Shown: positions 9,330 through 17,682 of the stretch, one piece after another
Position numbering within the stretch: position 1 is the stretch's first letter
Layout of the letters: each line of letters begins with the position of its first letter
Source: Terriglobia bacterium
GTDB taxonomy: Bacteria > Acidobacteriota > Terriglobia > Bryobacterales > Bryobacteraceae
Direction: 5' to 3'
Assembly: GCA_020073145.1 (NCBI GenBank)
Contig: JAIQFS010000068.1
Location: forward strand, 1-39,210
DNA length: 39,210 bases
The notes under the pieces: model-generated
Told to the model about the DNA's origin: nothing
The model's input: only the letters and a program-made list of their open reading frames with translations
Database searches by the model: none
Program-made: the position numbers and the translations under genes

Positions 9330-9361
9330 TTGTCCTTGAGCACAGTTACACATATACTGTG
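9330..9361 (+). promoter_or_regulatory. Promoter overlapped by an inverted-repeat operator for the toxin-antitoxin pair
   Basis: TTGTCC (9330-9335) and TATACT (9353-9358) are separated by exactly 17 nt, a good sigma-70 promoter. The -10 lies in an inverted repeat, CACAGT (9341-9346) N9 ACTGTG (9356-9361), a likely site for repression by the ribbon-helix-helix antitoxin. The expected start of transcription falls at about the antitoxin ATG (9365), with no Shine-Dalgarno sequence visible, which suggests a leaderless message. Confidence 0.6.
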
Positions 9362-9364
9362 TTC

Positions 9365-9595
9365 ATGAAGAACATCACGCTCAGCGTCGATGAAACAGTC
9401 CTGGCTGCCGTCCGCCGGCGCGCGGCGGAACGGAATTCCACGGTCAACGCCATGGTCCGGGAATATCTGACCAATGTCGCCGCGCACGAGGGCCGTGCGG
9501 ATCGCGCCCGGGCGCGACTGCGACAATTGAGCAAGAGTTCGCAGGGGAGGCTCGGCAGGAAGACGTGGTCCCGGAAAGAATTGCATGACCGCTAG
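9365..9595 (+). CDS. Ribbon-helix-helix antitoxin (VapB-like)
   Basis: This 76-residue protein starts MKNITLSVDETVLAAVRRRA, the beta strand and helix A of an Arc/CopG-type ribbon-helix-helix fold, followed by NSTVNAMVREYLTN as helix B. The C-terminal half is basic and should wrap the toxin. It overlaps the PIN-domain toxin gene by 11 nt, so the two are translationally coupled. Its role would be to neutralise the toxin and repress the promoter just upstream. A longer open frame exists upstream, but the fold begins at this ATG and the promoter lies inside that extension. Confidence 0.85.
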   Translation: MKNITLSVDETVLAAVRRRAAERNSTVNAMVREYLTNVAAHEGRADRARARLRQLSKSSQGRLGRKTWSRKELHDR

Positions 9596-10007
9596 CGTCT
9601 TCTTCGACACCAACGTCCTGGTCTACGCGGCCCTGGGCTCGGGCAACGACGAACGCAAGCGAAAACGGGCCCTGGATCTGGTCGAATCGGAAGACTTTGG
9701 CACCTCTGCGCAGGTCTTGCAGGAATTCTTCGTGATCGTCGTGAAGAAGGCGGCGCGCCCGCTTTCCGCGGTGGAAGCCCTGGATTGGATCAGTCAGTGG
9801 ACGGTATTTCCATGTCAGGCGATCGATCATCAACTCGTGCGGATCGCGATCGAACGCTCCGCGCGATATGGAATCTCTTACTGGGATGCGGCCATCCTCG
9901 TGGCGGCTGAAGCGTTGGGCGCCCATACGGTTTACTCCGAGGACCTGAACGATGGACAGCATTATGGGCGGGTCCGAGTCGTAAACCCGTTCCAGTCTAG
10001 CCGCTGA
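9585..10007 (+). CDS. PIN-domain toxin (VapC-like ribonuclease)
   Basis: The 140-residue protein has the PIN-domain acidic residues: Asp8 in FFDTNVLVYA, Glu47 in LQEFF, Asp101 in SYWDAAIL and Asp120 in YSEDLNDG. These bind Mg2+ or Mn2+ in VapC-type RNases, which commonly cut tRNA or rRNA. Its start lies inside the antitoxin gene. The pair sits between a response-regulator gene and a histidine-kinase gene that look like partners, so it may have inserted into an older operon. The RNA target cannot be read from the sequence. Confidence 0.9.
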   Translation: MTASVFFDTNVLVYAALGSGNDERKRKRALDLVESEDFGTSAQVLQEFFVIVVKKAARPLSAVEALDWISQWTVFPCQAIDHQLVRIAIERSARYGISYWDAAILVAAEALGAHTVYSEDLNDGQHYGRVRVVNPFQSSR

Positions 10008-10108
10008 AATGCAGAAGGTCTCGGGAGAGCGGCTCCAGGACCACACCACGGCCGCGAGAGGGAACTCCGAAAGCCCGCCAAACGTATAATCAGAGTTACT
10101 CCGTAACC

Positions 10109-11437
10109 GTGACTCGCACCCATCAGGCCCGTCTCAGCTATGAAGGCCGCGTGCTGCTTCTGGCGCTACTGGCCGGCCTGCCGGGGGCGGCGACGGCGTT
10201 GATTATTCTGTGGACGGGCGATTACACACCTCGAACGCAGTGGACCCTCACCGTGATCATCGTGGGCGGCTGGTGGGGCTTCACCATGGCGTTGCGGGAG
10301 CGCGTGGTCTTCCCTTTGCAGACTCTCTCCAATCTGCTGGCCGCCTTGCGCGAGGGCGATTTTTCAGTGCGCGGGCGCGCACCGCGGCCCGACGACGCGC
10401 TGGGCGACGTGATGCGCGAAGTGAATACGCTGGGCGGCACCCTCCGCGAACAGCGGCTCGGAGCGTTGGAAGCCACCACGCTGTTACGGACGGTCATGCG
10501 CGAAATCGACGTCGCCATCTTCGCCTTCGATGAGCATCGGCGGCTGCGCCTGATCAACCGGTCCGGCGAACGGCTGCTGGCCGCGCCGAGCGAACGGCTG
10601 CTCGGCCAGACCGCCCATGAGCTGCGACTGGCGGGCTGTCTGGAAGGCGAATCGCAGACCACCTTTCAGGCCGCCTTTCCCGGAGCAGCCGGCCGCTGGG
10701 GCATGCGGCGCACACGCATTCGCGAACACGGGCTGCCGCTGGAGCTGGTGGTCATCTCCGATCTGACGCAGGCGTTGAGCGAGCAAGAGCTGCAGGCCTG
10801 GCAGCGCCTGGTGCGCGTCCTGGGCCACGAACTGAATAACTCGCTGGCGCCCATCAAATCGATCGCGGGAACTCTGGAGAGCATTCTCGGCCGTGAGACG
10901 CTGCCCGACGATTGGCGGCAAGACATGCGCCGCGGCCTGCACGTCATCACCTCGCGCTCGGAAAGCCTGAGCCGCTTCATTGGCGCCTATGCGCGCCTGG
11001 CGAAACTGCCGCGGCCGCAACTGCAACCGCTGGATGTGGCTTCGTGCGTGGGGCGGGCGGTGAGCTTCGAAACGCGCGTGACGGTGCGGGTGGAGGCCGG
11101 CCCGCCGATCACCGTGCGGGGCGACCCCGATCAACTGGAGCAGGTGCTGATCAATCTCCTCCGGAACGCCGCCGACGCGTCGCTGCCGGGCGGAACTCCG
11201 GCGCGCATTGGCTGGCGACGGGATGGCGCCATGATCGAAGTGTGGGTCAAAGATGAAGGCCCGGGCCTGGCGGCCACCGCCAATCTGTTCGTTCCGTTCT
11301 TCACCACCAAGCCGGGCGGCTCAGGCATCGGCCTGGTCTTAAGCCGCCAGATCGCCGAAGGCCACGGCGGGGCCTTAACCTTGGAGAACCGCAGCGACGG
11401 CCCCGGCTGCGTCGCGCGCCTGCGGCTGCCGGCCTGA
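10109..11437 (+). CDS. Membrane sensor histidine kinase (NtrY-like)
   Basis: The 442-residue kinase has two N-terminal membrane helices (about residues 15-35 and 45-62), a HAMP-like linker (FPLQTLSNLLAALREGDF), a PAS-like region (about 125-220), the dimerisation and phosphoacceptor helix with His240 (LGHELNNSLAPIKSI), and an HATPase domain with an N box (VLINLLRNAADAS) and G boxes (DEGPGLA, GGSGIGL). The periplasmic part is very short, so the signal is probably sensed in the membrane or cytosol. It starts at GTG 10109. The NtrC-like regulator ending at 9296 is its likely partner. Confidence 0.92.
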   Translation: MTRTHQARLSYEGRVLLLALLAGLPGAATALIILWTGDYTPRTQWTLTVIIVGGWWGFTMALRERVVFPLQTLSNLLAALREGDFSVRGRAPRPDDALGDVMREVNTLGGTLREQRLGALEATTLLRTVMREIDVAIFAFDEHRRLRLINRSGERLLAAPSERLLGQTAHELRLAGCLEGESQTTFQAAFPGAAGRWGMRRTRIREHGLPLELVVISDLTQALSEQELQAWQRLVRVLGHELNNSLAPIKSIAGTLESILGRETLPDDWRQDMRRGLHVITSRSESLSRFIGAYARLAKLPRPQLQPLDVASCVGRAVSFETRVTVRVEAGPPITVRGDPDQLEQVLINLLRNAADASLPGGTPARIGWRRDGAMIEVWVKDEGPGLAATANLFVPFFTTKPGGSGIGLVLSRQIAEGHGGALTLENRSDGPGCVARLRLPA

Positions 11438-11519
11438 CCACGCCGACGTTATCCTTAGTGGACTTTCGAGAGTGAACTTTCCGCGCCGGCAGGGAATCCT
11501 CTACGCTGGTGGGATTCAC

Positions 11520-12929
11520 ATGTCCGAGATCCAGAACCTCATCCCTCTGCCCGAGCCGGAATCCATCGAAGAAACCGGGCTCGGCGAAACCACCATCGAG
11601 CACCTGATCCTCAAGATTCTCTATTTCCGCGGCGAACTGTATGGCCAGGACTTATCCAACGCCATCGGCCTGAAATTCAGCGTGATCGGAGAACTGGTGG
11701 AGTCGCTGAAGCTGACTCACCAGATTGTCGTCAAGCGGTCCATGGGAATGGGCGGTGTCGGCGCACTGCTGGCGTTGACCGAGGCTGGCCGCGCCCGCGC
11801 CCGCGAGCACCTGGAAAGCAACCAGTATGCGGGCGTGGCCCCGGTGCCCGTGGCGCAGTACGTGGAAGTGGTCCGGCAGCAGAAGCACCAGGACGGCTGG
11901 CTGACGAAAGAAGGGCTGACTCGCGCCTTCAGCGGCATGGTGATCACCGAGCGCACGGTCTCGCAAATCGGACCGGCGATCGCCGCTGCCAACTCGCTGT
12001 TGATCTACGGCCGCCCGGGCGACGGCAAGACCTTTTTGATCGAGTCTTTGGCCAACCTGGAGACGTCTCCAGTGTATCTGCCGCACGCCATTGAGTGCCA
12101 GGGCAACATCATCCAGGTGTTCGACCCCATCTATCACACCGCCATTGACGACCCGCAGCAGGAGCCCTCGGTGCTCACCGTGAACTTTGAGCGCGGCCAC
12201 GACAAGCGTTGGCTCAAGTGCAAACGCCCGTTCATCGTGAGCGGCGGCGAACTATCCCTCGATATGCTGGACCTGCGGTTCAACGCCACGTCCAAGATTT
12301 ACGAAGCGCCTTTCCAGTTGAAGGCCAACAACGGAATCTATCTCATCGACGACTTCGGCCGGCAGCGCGCCACGCCCGCCGAGGTCTTGAACCGCTGGAT
12401 CGTGCCCATGGAGCGGCGCGTGGATTACCTCAGCTTCCTCACCGGCGGCAAGCTGACGGCGCCGTTTGAGACGTTCCTGGTCTTTTCCACCAATCTGAAC
12501 CCCGCCGATTTGGGCGATGAAGCGTTCCTGCGGCGCATTCAGTACAAGATGCTGCTGCGCGGACCGGCCGAAGCCGAGTTCGTCCAGATTTTCGAGCGCT
12601 TTTGCGCGCAACGGCAGATTCCCTGCCCTCCAGGCCTGCCCCATCGCTTCATCGAGCGATTCTATCGCCCCACGGGGAAGGCCTTCCGGCGCTGCCACCC
12701 GCGCGACGTGCTGACACACGCGATGAATTTGATTCACTTCGAAAAACTGCCGCTCGACTTGAACGACACGATCCTCGGCCGCGCCTTTGAAAGCTGCTTC
12801 GTGCAGGAAGAGGAAGACGGGTCTCTATCGCCCGCCGCGCCCGTGCCGATTCCCTCGCCCTCCGTGCAAACGATGCCACCGATTCCGCAGGCCGCGTCGT
12901 CGGAATACACCAGCCTACAGCAGGCCTGA
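11520..12929 (+). CDS. MoxR-like AAA ATPase with an N-terminal winged-helix region
   Basis: Using the ATG at 11520 the protein has 469 residues. Residues 20-100 look like a winged-helix domain (LILKILYFRGELYGQDLSNA). The AAA module has Walker A GRPGDGKT at 164-171, Walker B YLIDDFGRQ near 274-282 and a sensor-like STNLNP. The C-terminus is Pro/Ser-rich. The overall pattern matches a group of MoxR-like ATPases that I recall from Acidobacteriota and relatives; no VWA partner gene is adjacent and the target is unknown. A GTG at 11472 would add 16 residues. The 3' end overlaps the convergent Spx-like gene by 15 nt. Confidence 0.85.
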   Translation: MSEIQNLIPLPEPESIEETGLGETTIEHLILKILYFRGELYGQDLSNAIGLKFSVIGELVESLKLTHQIVVKRSMGMGGVGALLALTEAGRARAREHLESNQYAGVAPVPVAQYVEVVRQQKHQDGWLTKEGLTRAFSGMVITERTVSQIGPAIAAANSLLIYGRPGDGKTFLIESLANLETSPVYLPHAIECQGNIIQVFDPIYHTAIDDPQQEPSVLTVNFERGHDKRWLKCKRPFIVSGGELSLDMLDLRFNATSKIYEAPFQLKANNGIYLIDDFGRQRATPAEVLNRWIVPMERRVDYLSFLTGGKLTAPFETFLVFSTNLNPADLGDEAFLRRIQYKMLLRGPAEAEFVQIFERFCAQRQIPCPPGLPHRFIERFYRPTGKAFRRCHPRDVLTHAMNLIHFEKLPLDLNDTILGRAFESCFVQEEEDGSLSPAAPVPIPSPSVQTMPPIPQAASSEYTSLQQA

Positions 12930-13250
12930 AAGCGCCGGTTCGTCGAAGCCCAGTACGATCTCGCGCCCCTTCACCAGAATGGGACGCTTGATCAGGTTGG
13001 GATTCTCGGCCATTAGCTGAAGCGCTTCGGAGCGCGAAGGCGGGTTCTCCTTCATACCGCGTTCCCGGTAGAGCTCGTTCCTGGAATTGAGGAACATCCG
13101 GTAATCGCGAGCGCCAATCAGCCGGTCTAACTCCGCCACGGAAAGCCCGCGGTTGAGATCCACTTCCTCAAACTCTGCTCCTTGGTCGCGAAGCCAACTC
13201 TTCGCTTTGCGGCAGGTGGTTCAGGTGGGCTTGAGGTAGAGTTTCAACAT
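12915..13250 (-). CDS. Spx/ArsC-family thioredoxin-fold protein with in-frame TGA (candidate selenoprotein)
   Basis: Read from the ATG at 13250, the frame gives MLKLYLKPT, then TGA (13223-13221), then TTCRKAKSWLRDQGAEFEEV, and continues to a stop at 12915. Read through, it has 111 residues, the usual length for the Spx/ArsC-related family, with the late RPILVKG motif intact. The TGA falls at residue 10, the first Cys of the family's CxxC motif (Spx: CTSCRKA), so the product would carry UxxC. A perfect hairpin at 13205-13188 follows. AGGA lies 8 nt before the ATG. No other lesion is seen. Conventional calling would start at a GTG at 13163 and lose the active site. Alternatives are a nonsense mutation or a base error. 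The family's usual roles are redox regulation or arsenate reduction. Confidence 0.7.
13188..13205 (-). promoter_or_regulatory. Candidate bacterial SECIS hairpin
   Basis: On the minus strand GCGAAG (13205-13200), AGTTGG and CTTCGC (13193-13188) form a perfect 6-bp stem with a 6-nt loop. The stem starts 15 nt after the TGA and the loop 21 nt after it. Known bacterial SECIS elements have a short stem, a loop about 16-37 nt from the UGA and a G among the first two loop bases; here the second loop base is G. The hairpin lies wholly inside coding sequence. It is a by-eye fold without covariation evidence. Confidence 0.55.
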
Positions 13251-13479
13251 AGGGACGATCCTGAAAACAGTGTAGCGCGCAGTGGGTTTGGTGACGAACC
13301 CGGGCCCTCACGGGGCCGGCTGGAAGAGCGGGGGCCAAGCGGCGCTCCGCCCTGCTGGTCCGGAATGTGTCACACTACGTGGTTTACGCGATTGCGCATG
13401 GGGCCGGTACCCGTCTACCTTTTTGAACCGTGGGCGCGGAAAATGCGTATCTTGTATTTCGAAGCGTCAGGAGGATCTT

Positions 13480-14175
13480 ATGTTCTGCCACCATTGCGGG
13501 GCTCAGGTAGACGCGGGCTCGCAGTTCTGCCGAAGTTGCGGGAAGCCTCTCGCGGGTCCTCCGGGACCATCCGCGGCGGCTCCCCTGCCGCCCTGGACGC
13601 CGCCGGCCCGAGTGCACGCCTCAGCCGGCCACTGGCTGGGCGCGGGATGGAACCTGGTGATGGCGGATCTGGGAACCTACGTCCTGCTTGCGCTACTTTT
13701 CTTCGTGCTGGGCACCGTGCCTCTGATCGGGGGCGCGCTGATCGCCGGCTTCCACATCTACACCATGAAAAAGCTGACGGGCCGCAACCCCGACATCGGC
13801 GATTTCTTCAAGGGGTTCAACTTCTTCATCGCCACCTTGGTGGCCTCGATCCTGATCGGCCTGTTCACCTTCCTGGGCACGCTGGCACTGATCATTCCGG
13901 GACTGGTCATCGCCGCCATGTACAAGTTCACGTACCTGTTCATCGTGGATAAACGCATGGACTTCTGGCAAGCCATGCAGGCCAGCCACGCCGTCGTGCG
14001 CCAGGATTACTTCGGCTTCACCATGTTTCTGATCCTGGCGTTCCTGGTCAACGTGCTCGGCTTCTGCTGTCTGCTGGTCGGGCTGCTGGTGACAGTGCCG
14101 ATGACCTTCGCCGCCGTCACGATCGCGTACAAGGAACTCGTCGGCTTCGAAACGAGAACGCTGGACTCGCTGTAG
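13480..14175 (+). CDS. Zinc-ribbon multi-pass membrane protein
   Basis: The 231-residue protein opens with a zinc ribbon (Cys3, Cys6, Cys17, Cys20; FCHHCGAQVDAGSQFCRSC), then a Pro/Ala linker, then about four hydrophobic segments (LGTYVLLALLFFVLGTVPL, FFIATLVASILIGLFTFLG, ALIIPGLVIAAMYKF, FTMFLILAFLVNVLGFCC). The membrane part resembles DUF975/glycerophosphoryl-diester-phosphodiesterase-type membrane domains, including the pattern DFWQAMQASHAVV. AGGAGG at 13469-13474 sets the start at 13480; the longer open frame upstream is not needed. Function is unknown. It is probably an inner-membrane protein with the ribbon in the cytosol. Confidence 0.85.
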   Translation: MFCHHCGAQVDAGSQFCRSCGKPLAGPPGPSAAAPLPPWTPPARVHASAGHWLGAGWNLVMADLGTYVLLALLFFVLGTVPLIGGALIAGFHIYTMKKLTGRNPDIGDFFKGFNFFIATLVASILIGLFTFLGTLALIIPGLVIAAMYKFTYLFIVDKRMDFWQAMQASHAVVRQDYFGFTMFLILAFLVNVLGFCCLLVGLLVTVPMTFAAVTIAYKELVGFETRTLDSL

Positions 14176-14255
14176 AAGGGCATCGAGAGGCGGCCCCAGG
14201 ATTCGGCCGGGAAACAGCGAGTTGCGCGTCGGCCCAGGGCGGGAGCCGTAGGCCC

Positions 14256-15476
14256 CTACTCCAGCCGGTAAATCGTCAGGCCGGACAGCAGCTTGGGATA
14301 AAAGTCGGTCGACTTCTGCGGCATCACGCCGCCGCCAAATGAGGTGTTGGCCACCTGCTCGATCGACGTCGGCTTGAGCAGGAACGCCATCTGTACTTTT
14401 CCCTGGCGCGCTTCCTCGAGCGCGGCATCCATCCCGCGGATGTACCGAAGGTGCTTTTCGTCGCGCACCGCTTCTTCTCCGATCCCCAACTCTTTGCCCA
14501 GAATCCGCTGGTGCAGAATCTGGACGTCGAGCGCGCCGCGGGCTTCCCGCGCTTCCATCAGGTAGAGACGCATACCTAGCGCCACACCAATGATCGTGCG
14601 GTCCGGCTTTTGGCTCCAGGCCTGCTGCAGCCGGTCTGGGGAGCCGATTTCCTCCACCTGAAAATCGTTGGCCGCGGCCTGCGGAAAACCGGGCACGTGC
14701 ACGCCGGTCACCAGGCGGTGCGTAGCTAGGATTCTCAGTCCGGGCGAGTGCATGTTGACGAACGTCATCATCACGCGATCCGCTCCCGCGAGCCGAGGGT
14801 TCTCGTTGTGGAACGCCAGCGCGGTCTCGTAGCGGTGGTGTCCGTCGGCGATCAGCAGCTTCTTGTCCGCCATCAGTTGCCGGATGCGGCCAGCATCCGC
14901 GATCTTCCACATGCGGTGGATGGCGCCGTACTCGTCGGTGACTTCGGCCAGCGGCTTGGCGCGCGCGGCCTCGTCCAACAGCGCATCGATCGACCCCGCG
15001 GGGTCCGGGTAGAGCATGAAGATCTGCCCGAAGTGGGCATGAGTATGGCGGAGCAGCTCCATCCGGTCCTTCTTTGGACCCGCAAGTGTCTGTTCGTGTC
15101 GATGCACCACGCCCGCGGCGTAGTCCTCGACAGCGCCAAGCGCGATGAAGCCTTTGCGCAGCAGGCGCTCTCCCGTATCGGGAACGGTGAACTCCTGGAA
15201 GTAGGGGAAGACGCCGGGCTGGTTGTCGCGCGCGAGAATGCCGGTGGCGATCCAATCGTTCAGATAGGCGGCCGCGCGCGTGTAGACATTGTCGGTTTCC
15301 GAATCCCCGGCCTTGCGTTCGCCCAGAATGATGCGCACGAGGTTGTGCGGGCTGAGCCCCAGATATCGGCTCTGCATGGCCGGCGAGATCTTATCGTAAG
15401 GCTGCGTGACCAGCGTGTCCGGCCGGCCCGCTTGCTCCGTGTAGCGAATGGGGTGGAACGGGTAGACTTGTGCCAA
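14256..15476 (-). CDS. DUF1015-family protein
   Basis: The 406-residue protein matches DUF1015: the N-terminal VYPFHPIRYT and VTQPYDKISP, the central HRHEQTLAGPKKDRMELL and the signature ADGHHRYETALAF. The family is cytosolic, widespread and of unsettled biochemical role. Its length is normal and no lesion is seen. It is divergent from no close neighbour and convergent with the zinc-ribbon gene, whose stop lies 80 nt away. An ATG start at 15476 fits the usual family N-terminus. Confidence 0.9.
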   Translation of the reverse strand: MAQVYPFHPIRYTEQAGRPDTLVTQPYDKISPAMQSRYLGLSPHNLVRIILGERKAGDSETDNVYTRAAAYLNDWIATGILARDNQPGVFPYFQEFTVPDTGERLLRKGFIALGAVEDYAAGVVHRHEQTLAGPKKDRMELLRHTHAHFGQIFMLYPDPAGSIDALLDEAARAKPLAEVTDEYGAIHRMWKIADAGRIRQLMADKKLLIADGHHRYETALAFHNENPRLAGADRVMMTFVNMHSPGLRILATHRLVTGVHVPGFPQAAANDFQVEEIGSPDRLQQAWSQKPDRTIIGVALGMRLYLMEAREARGALDVQILHQRILGKELGIGEEAVRDEKHLRYIRGMDAALEEARQGKVQMAFLLKPTSIEQVANTSFGGGVMPQKSTDFYPKLLSGLTIYRLE

Positions 15477-15534
15477 GCTTCAGGATAACAACTGGCACGC
15501 AGGCCGCCCGAGCCGCGGCGCCGGACCCGTTCCT

Positions 15535-17484
15535 TTAGGGCTTGGAAACGGCAGGAATCGGATCCGGCTGGCGTTTGACCGTGCCGCTCAGAGCCTCGTC
15601 GATGCTCACGTCGTAATCCTTCAAGACGTCTCCCAGAACAGTCTCCAGGTTGATCTTGGAGTGAACATACTGATTCAGAGCCTGCACCTCGGCCAGTTCG
15701 CGGGTGGTGGCGTCGCGCTGGGTGATCACCACGTCGAGAATAGTAGCCGTGCCGAGCTCGTACTTGCGGCGCGTGCCGGCCAGCGTCTGATCCTGCAACT
15801 GGCGCGCCTCCACGCTGGTGTCATAGGCGGCGCGGGCCTGCGTAAGCGCCGTGCGCGTATTCACGATGTTCAACTTGATGCTGTTGTGCAGCTGCTTATC
15901 CTGGATCTGGGATTGGCGGTAGTTCAGCTCATCGGTAATAAAGTCGGCTTGCGCCGAGCGGTTACGGATCGGGATGCTCAGCTGCACACCGACAGTGTAG
16001 TTCGGGAAGTTCCGGCTGAAGATCTGGGCCAGCGCCGTGCCGTAACCGCCGAGAAAAAAGCCGGGCACGTCGCCGGGACCGCGGACAAACGTAGTGGTGG
16101 TTCCGTTGGGAAGAGTGACCGGAACCGGGATCTGGTTGGGCTGGCCGCCCAGGCCGCTATTCTGCAAGTTCACAAAAGCGGTAAGCTGCGGCAACATCGC
16201 GTCCTTGGTGCCCTTCATGTTAATGCGGGAATCCTCCAGCCCGATCGTGCTCTGCTCGACATCAGGACGGTTGGCTGCCGCTTCCGCAACCAGGTCCTGG
16301 ATGGGGCGCACCTGCTCCTGCACCGGAACGTCGAAGTGGTCAGTCGGAATGACATGTGCGTCGATGAGCGCCAGATTGTCCAAACCGCCGCGCGTGAGCA
16401 CGCTCTTGAGGATCATCTCCTGCTGTAAAACCTGGGTCTGGGCATTGGTCACGTCCTGCTGGCTCGACTTCATTTCCGCCTCGGCCTGGATGATGTCGAT
16501 GGGGGCGATGGCGCCCAATTCGGCGCGCCGCTGGTTGTCCTGGTAGAGCCTGGTATTCAGATCGAGCGTCTGCTGGCGGACCTTCAGGGCATCGATGAAG
16601 GAGACCAGATCCCAATACAGGCCCACGACGTTGGCCACCGTCGTCATGACCTGATTCTTGAAGGTCAGATCGGAGATGTGGCGCTGGTTCTTGGCCACGC
16701 GAATGGCGCGATTGTTGACCGAAGGGCGGAAACCCTGCAGCAGATTCTGCTGGATTCCGACTTGAAGGTTGGCCTGCGAAAAGGGGTTGAAATTATTGAA
16801 GGGCGCGTTTTGCGTGACGCCAAACTGGCTGCCCATTCCCACGCTGACGTTGGTCCCGGTCAGAAAGCCCTTGGAGAACCCATAGCTGGATGACTTGTAC
16901 TGATTGACCAGAAAGCTGGTGCCGGTGATGTTGGTGGCGGTTTCGATTTGCGTCTGGTGGATGAATTGGCCGTTGGCAAAAAAGCTGGGGTCGAGGTTGG
17001 GGATGGCGGTCCCGGCCAATTGGACGCTCAGGCCGCTCAAGACTCCGCTCTGGGCGCCGCCGCCGCCGCCGAGACCGGCCGAGCCCACTTGGGCGCCCGT
17101 GCTGACCCCGATCGCGGCCGAGGACGGTCCGTTGGCAATGCTGTTCGACACGTTGCGCAACAGGGTACCCGCCGAAGCCCGGAGCATGTTGGCATCGGAA
17201 AGGCGGGGATTGTAGCGTGCATTCTCGATGTCGAGGTTGTTTTCCAGAGCCAGCGCAACGGCATCGCGCAGCGACAGGTAGATGCTGCCGGCCCGCAGCA
17301 GGCTGTCAATCCGCGGAGAGTCCGCGAAACTGGTGGAGGCGACCGGCCGCGGCCGGTAGTTCCGGGTCAGGCTGGAGAGGAATCCCCCCTCCGGACTGGC
17401 GGTGATCTCCGGCGTCTGTCCGAAGCCGGGAGCGGCCACCAGGCCGCACAGGGAGATGGCAACGATCGATTGCACTCGTAGCAT
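15535..17484 (-). CDS. TolC-family outer-membrane efflux protein
   Basis: This 649-residue protein has a signal peptide (IVAISLCGLVAAPGFGQ) and two TolC/OEP repeats of long amphipathic helices: YLSLRDAVALALENNLDIE starts the first, and RKYELGTATILDVVITQRD, the classical second-repeat block, occurs near the end. A Gly/Ala-rich insertion (about 125-150) and strand regions such as FNPFSQANLQVGIQQNLL would form the barrel. It should be a trimeric outer-membrane channel for type I or RND export. It is longer than E. coli TolC (about 490 residues), as is common in Acidobacteriota. No pump or adaptor gene is adjacent; the RND gene in this window is a possible partner. A palindrome lies upstream. Confidence 0.92.
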   Translation of the reverse strand: MLRVQSIVAISLCGLVAAPGFGQTPEITASPEGGFLSSLTRNYRPRPVASTSFADSPRIDSLLRAGSIYLSLRDAVALALENNLDIENARYNPRLSDANMLRASAGTLLRNVSNSIANGPSSAAIGVSTGAQVGSAGLGGGGGAQSGVLSGLSVQLAGTAIPNLDPSFFANGQFIHQTQIETATNITGTSFLVNQYKSSSYGFSKGFLTGTNVSVGMGSQFGVTQNAPFNNFNPFSQANLQVGIQQNLLQGFRPSVNNRAIRVAKNQRHISDLTFKNQVMTTVANVVGLYWDLVSFIDALKVRQQTLDLNTRLYQDNQRRAELGAIAPIDIIQAEAEMKSSQQDVTNAQTQVLQQEMILKSVLTRGGLDNLALIDAHVIPTDHFDVPVQEQVRPIQDLVAEAAANRPDVEQSTIGLEDSRINMKGTKDAMLPQLTAFVNLQNSGLGGQPNQIPVPVTLPNGTTTTFVRGPGDVPGFFLGGYGTALAQIFSRNFPNYTVGVQLSIPIRNRSAQADFITDELNYRQSQIQDKQLHNSIKLNIVNTRTALTQARAAYDTSVEARQLQDQTLAGTRRKYELGTATILDVVITQRDATTRELAEVQALNQYVHSKINLETVLGDVLKDYDVSIDEALSGTVKRQPDPIPAVSKP

Positions 17485-17560
17485 AGGATTGATCAGGACC
17501 TCGCGTCAACACTCCGGAAGGGCAAGCCAAGGGCCGCACACGCCCCACCGCTAAATTGCA

Positions 17561-17576
17561 TCGTAACAAGTTACGA
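17561..17576. promoter_or_regulatory. Inverted repeat between tolC-like gene and 17683 gene
   Basis: TCGTAAC and GTTACGA flank a 2-nt AA centre, a perfect 7-bp inverted repeat about 77 nt before the tolC-like start. The shape fits a TetR-type operator, and efflux genes are often so controlled. No regulator gene is adjacent, so the role is inferred. Confidence 0.4.
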
Positions 17577-17682
17577 AGAGAAGGACGGTGGAGTTCGGTC
17601 AAAGTTAGCTGTTCGATTCTGAGACACACCGTCCGTCAGGGGACAGGAAACCCCTGCCGGGGGTACAGTAGTCACTAGAGAT

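Noticed and set aside
9336-9341. TTGAGC as the -35 box of the toxin-antitoxin promoter
   Set aside because: It would leave only 11 nt to the -10; TTGTCC at 9330-9335 gives the ideal 17 nt.
12915-13163. 82-residue GTG-started version of the Spx/ArsC-like gene
   Set aside because: It would lack the first strand and the whole active site, and the 29 codons upstream are clearly family sequence with a start and ribosome site.
13693-15255. 520-residue minus-strand open frame across the zinc-ribbon and DUF1015 genes
   Set aside because: It overlaps two well-supported genes in other frames and has Arg/Pro/Gly-rich shadow composition.
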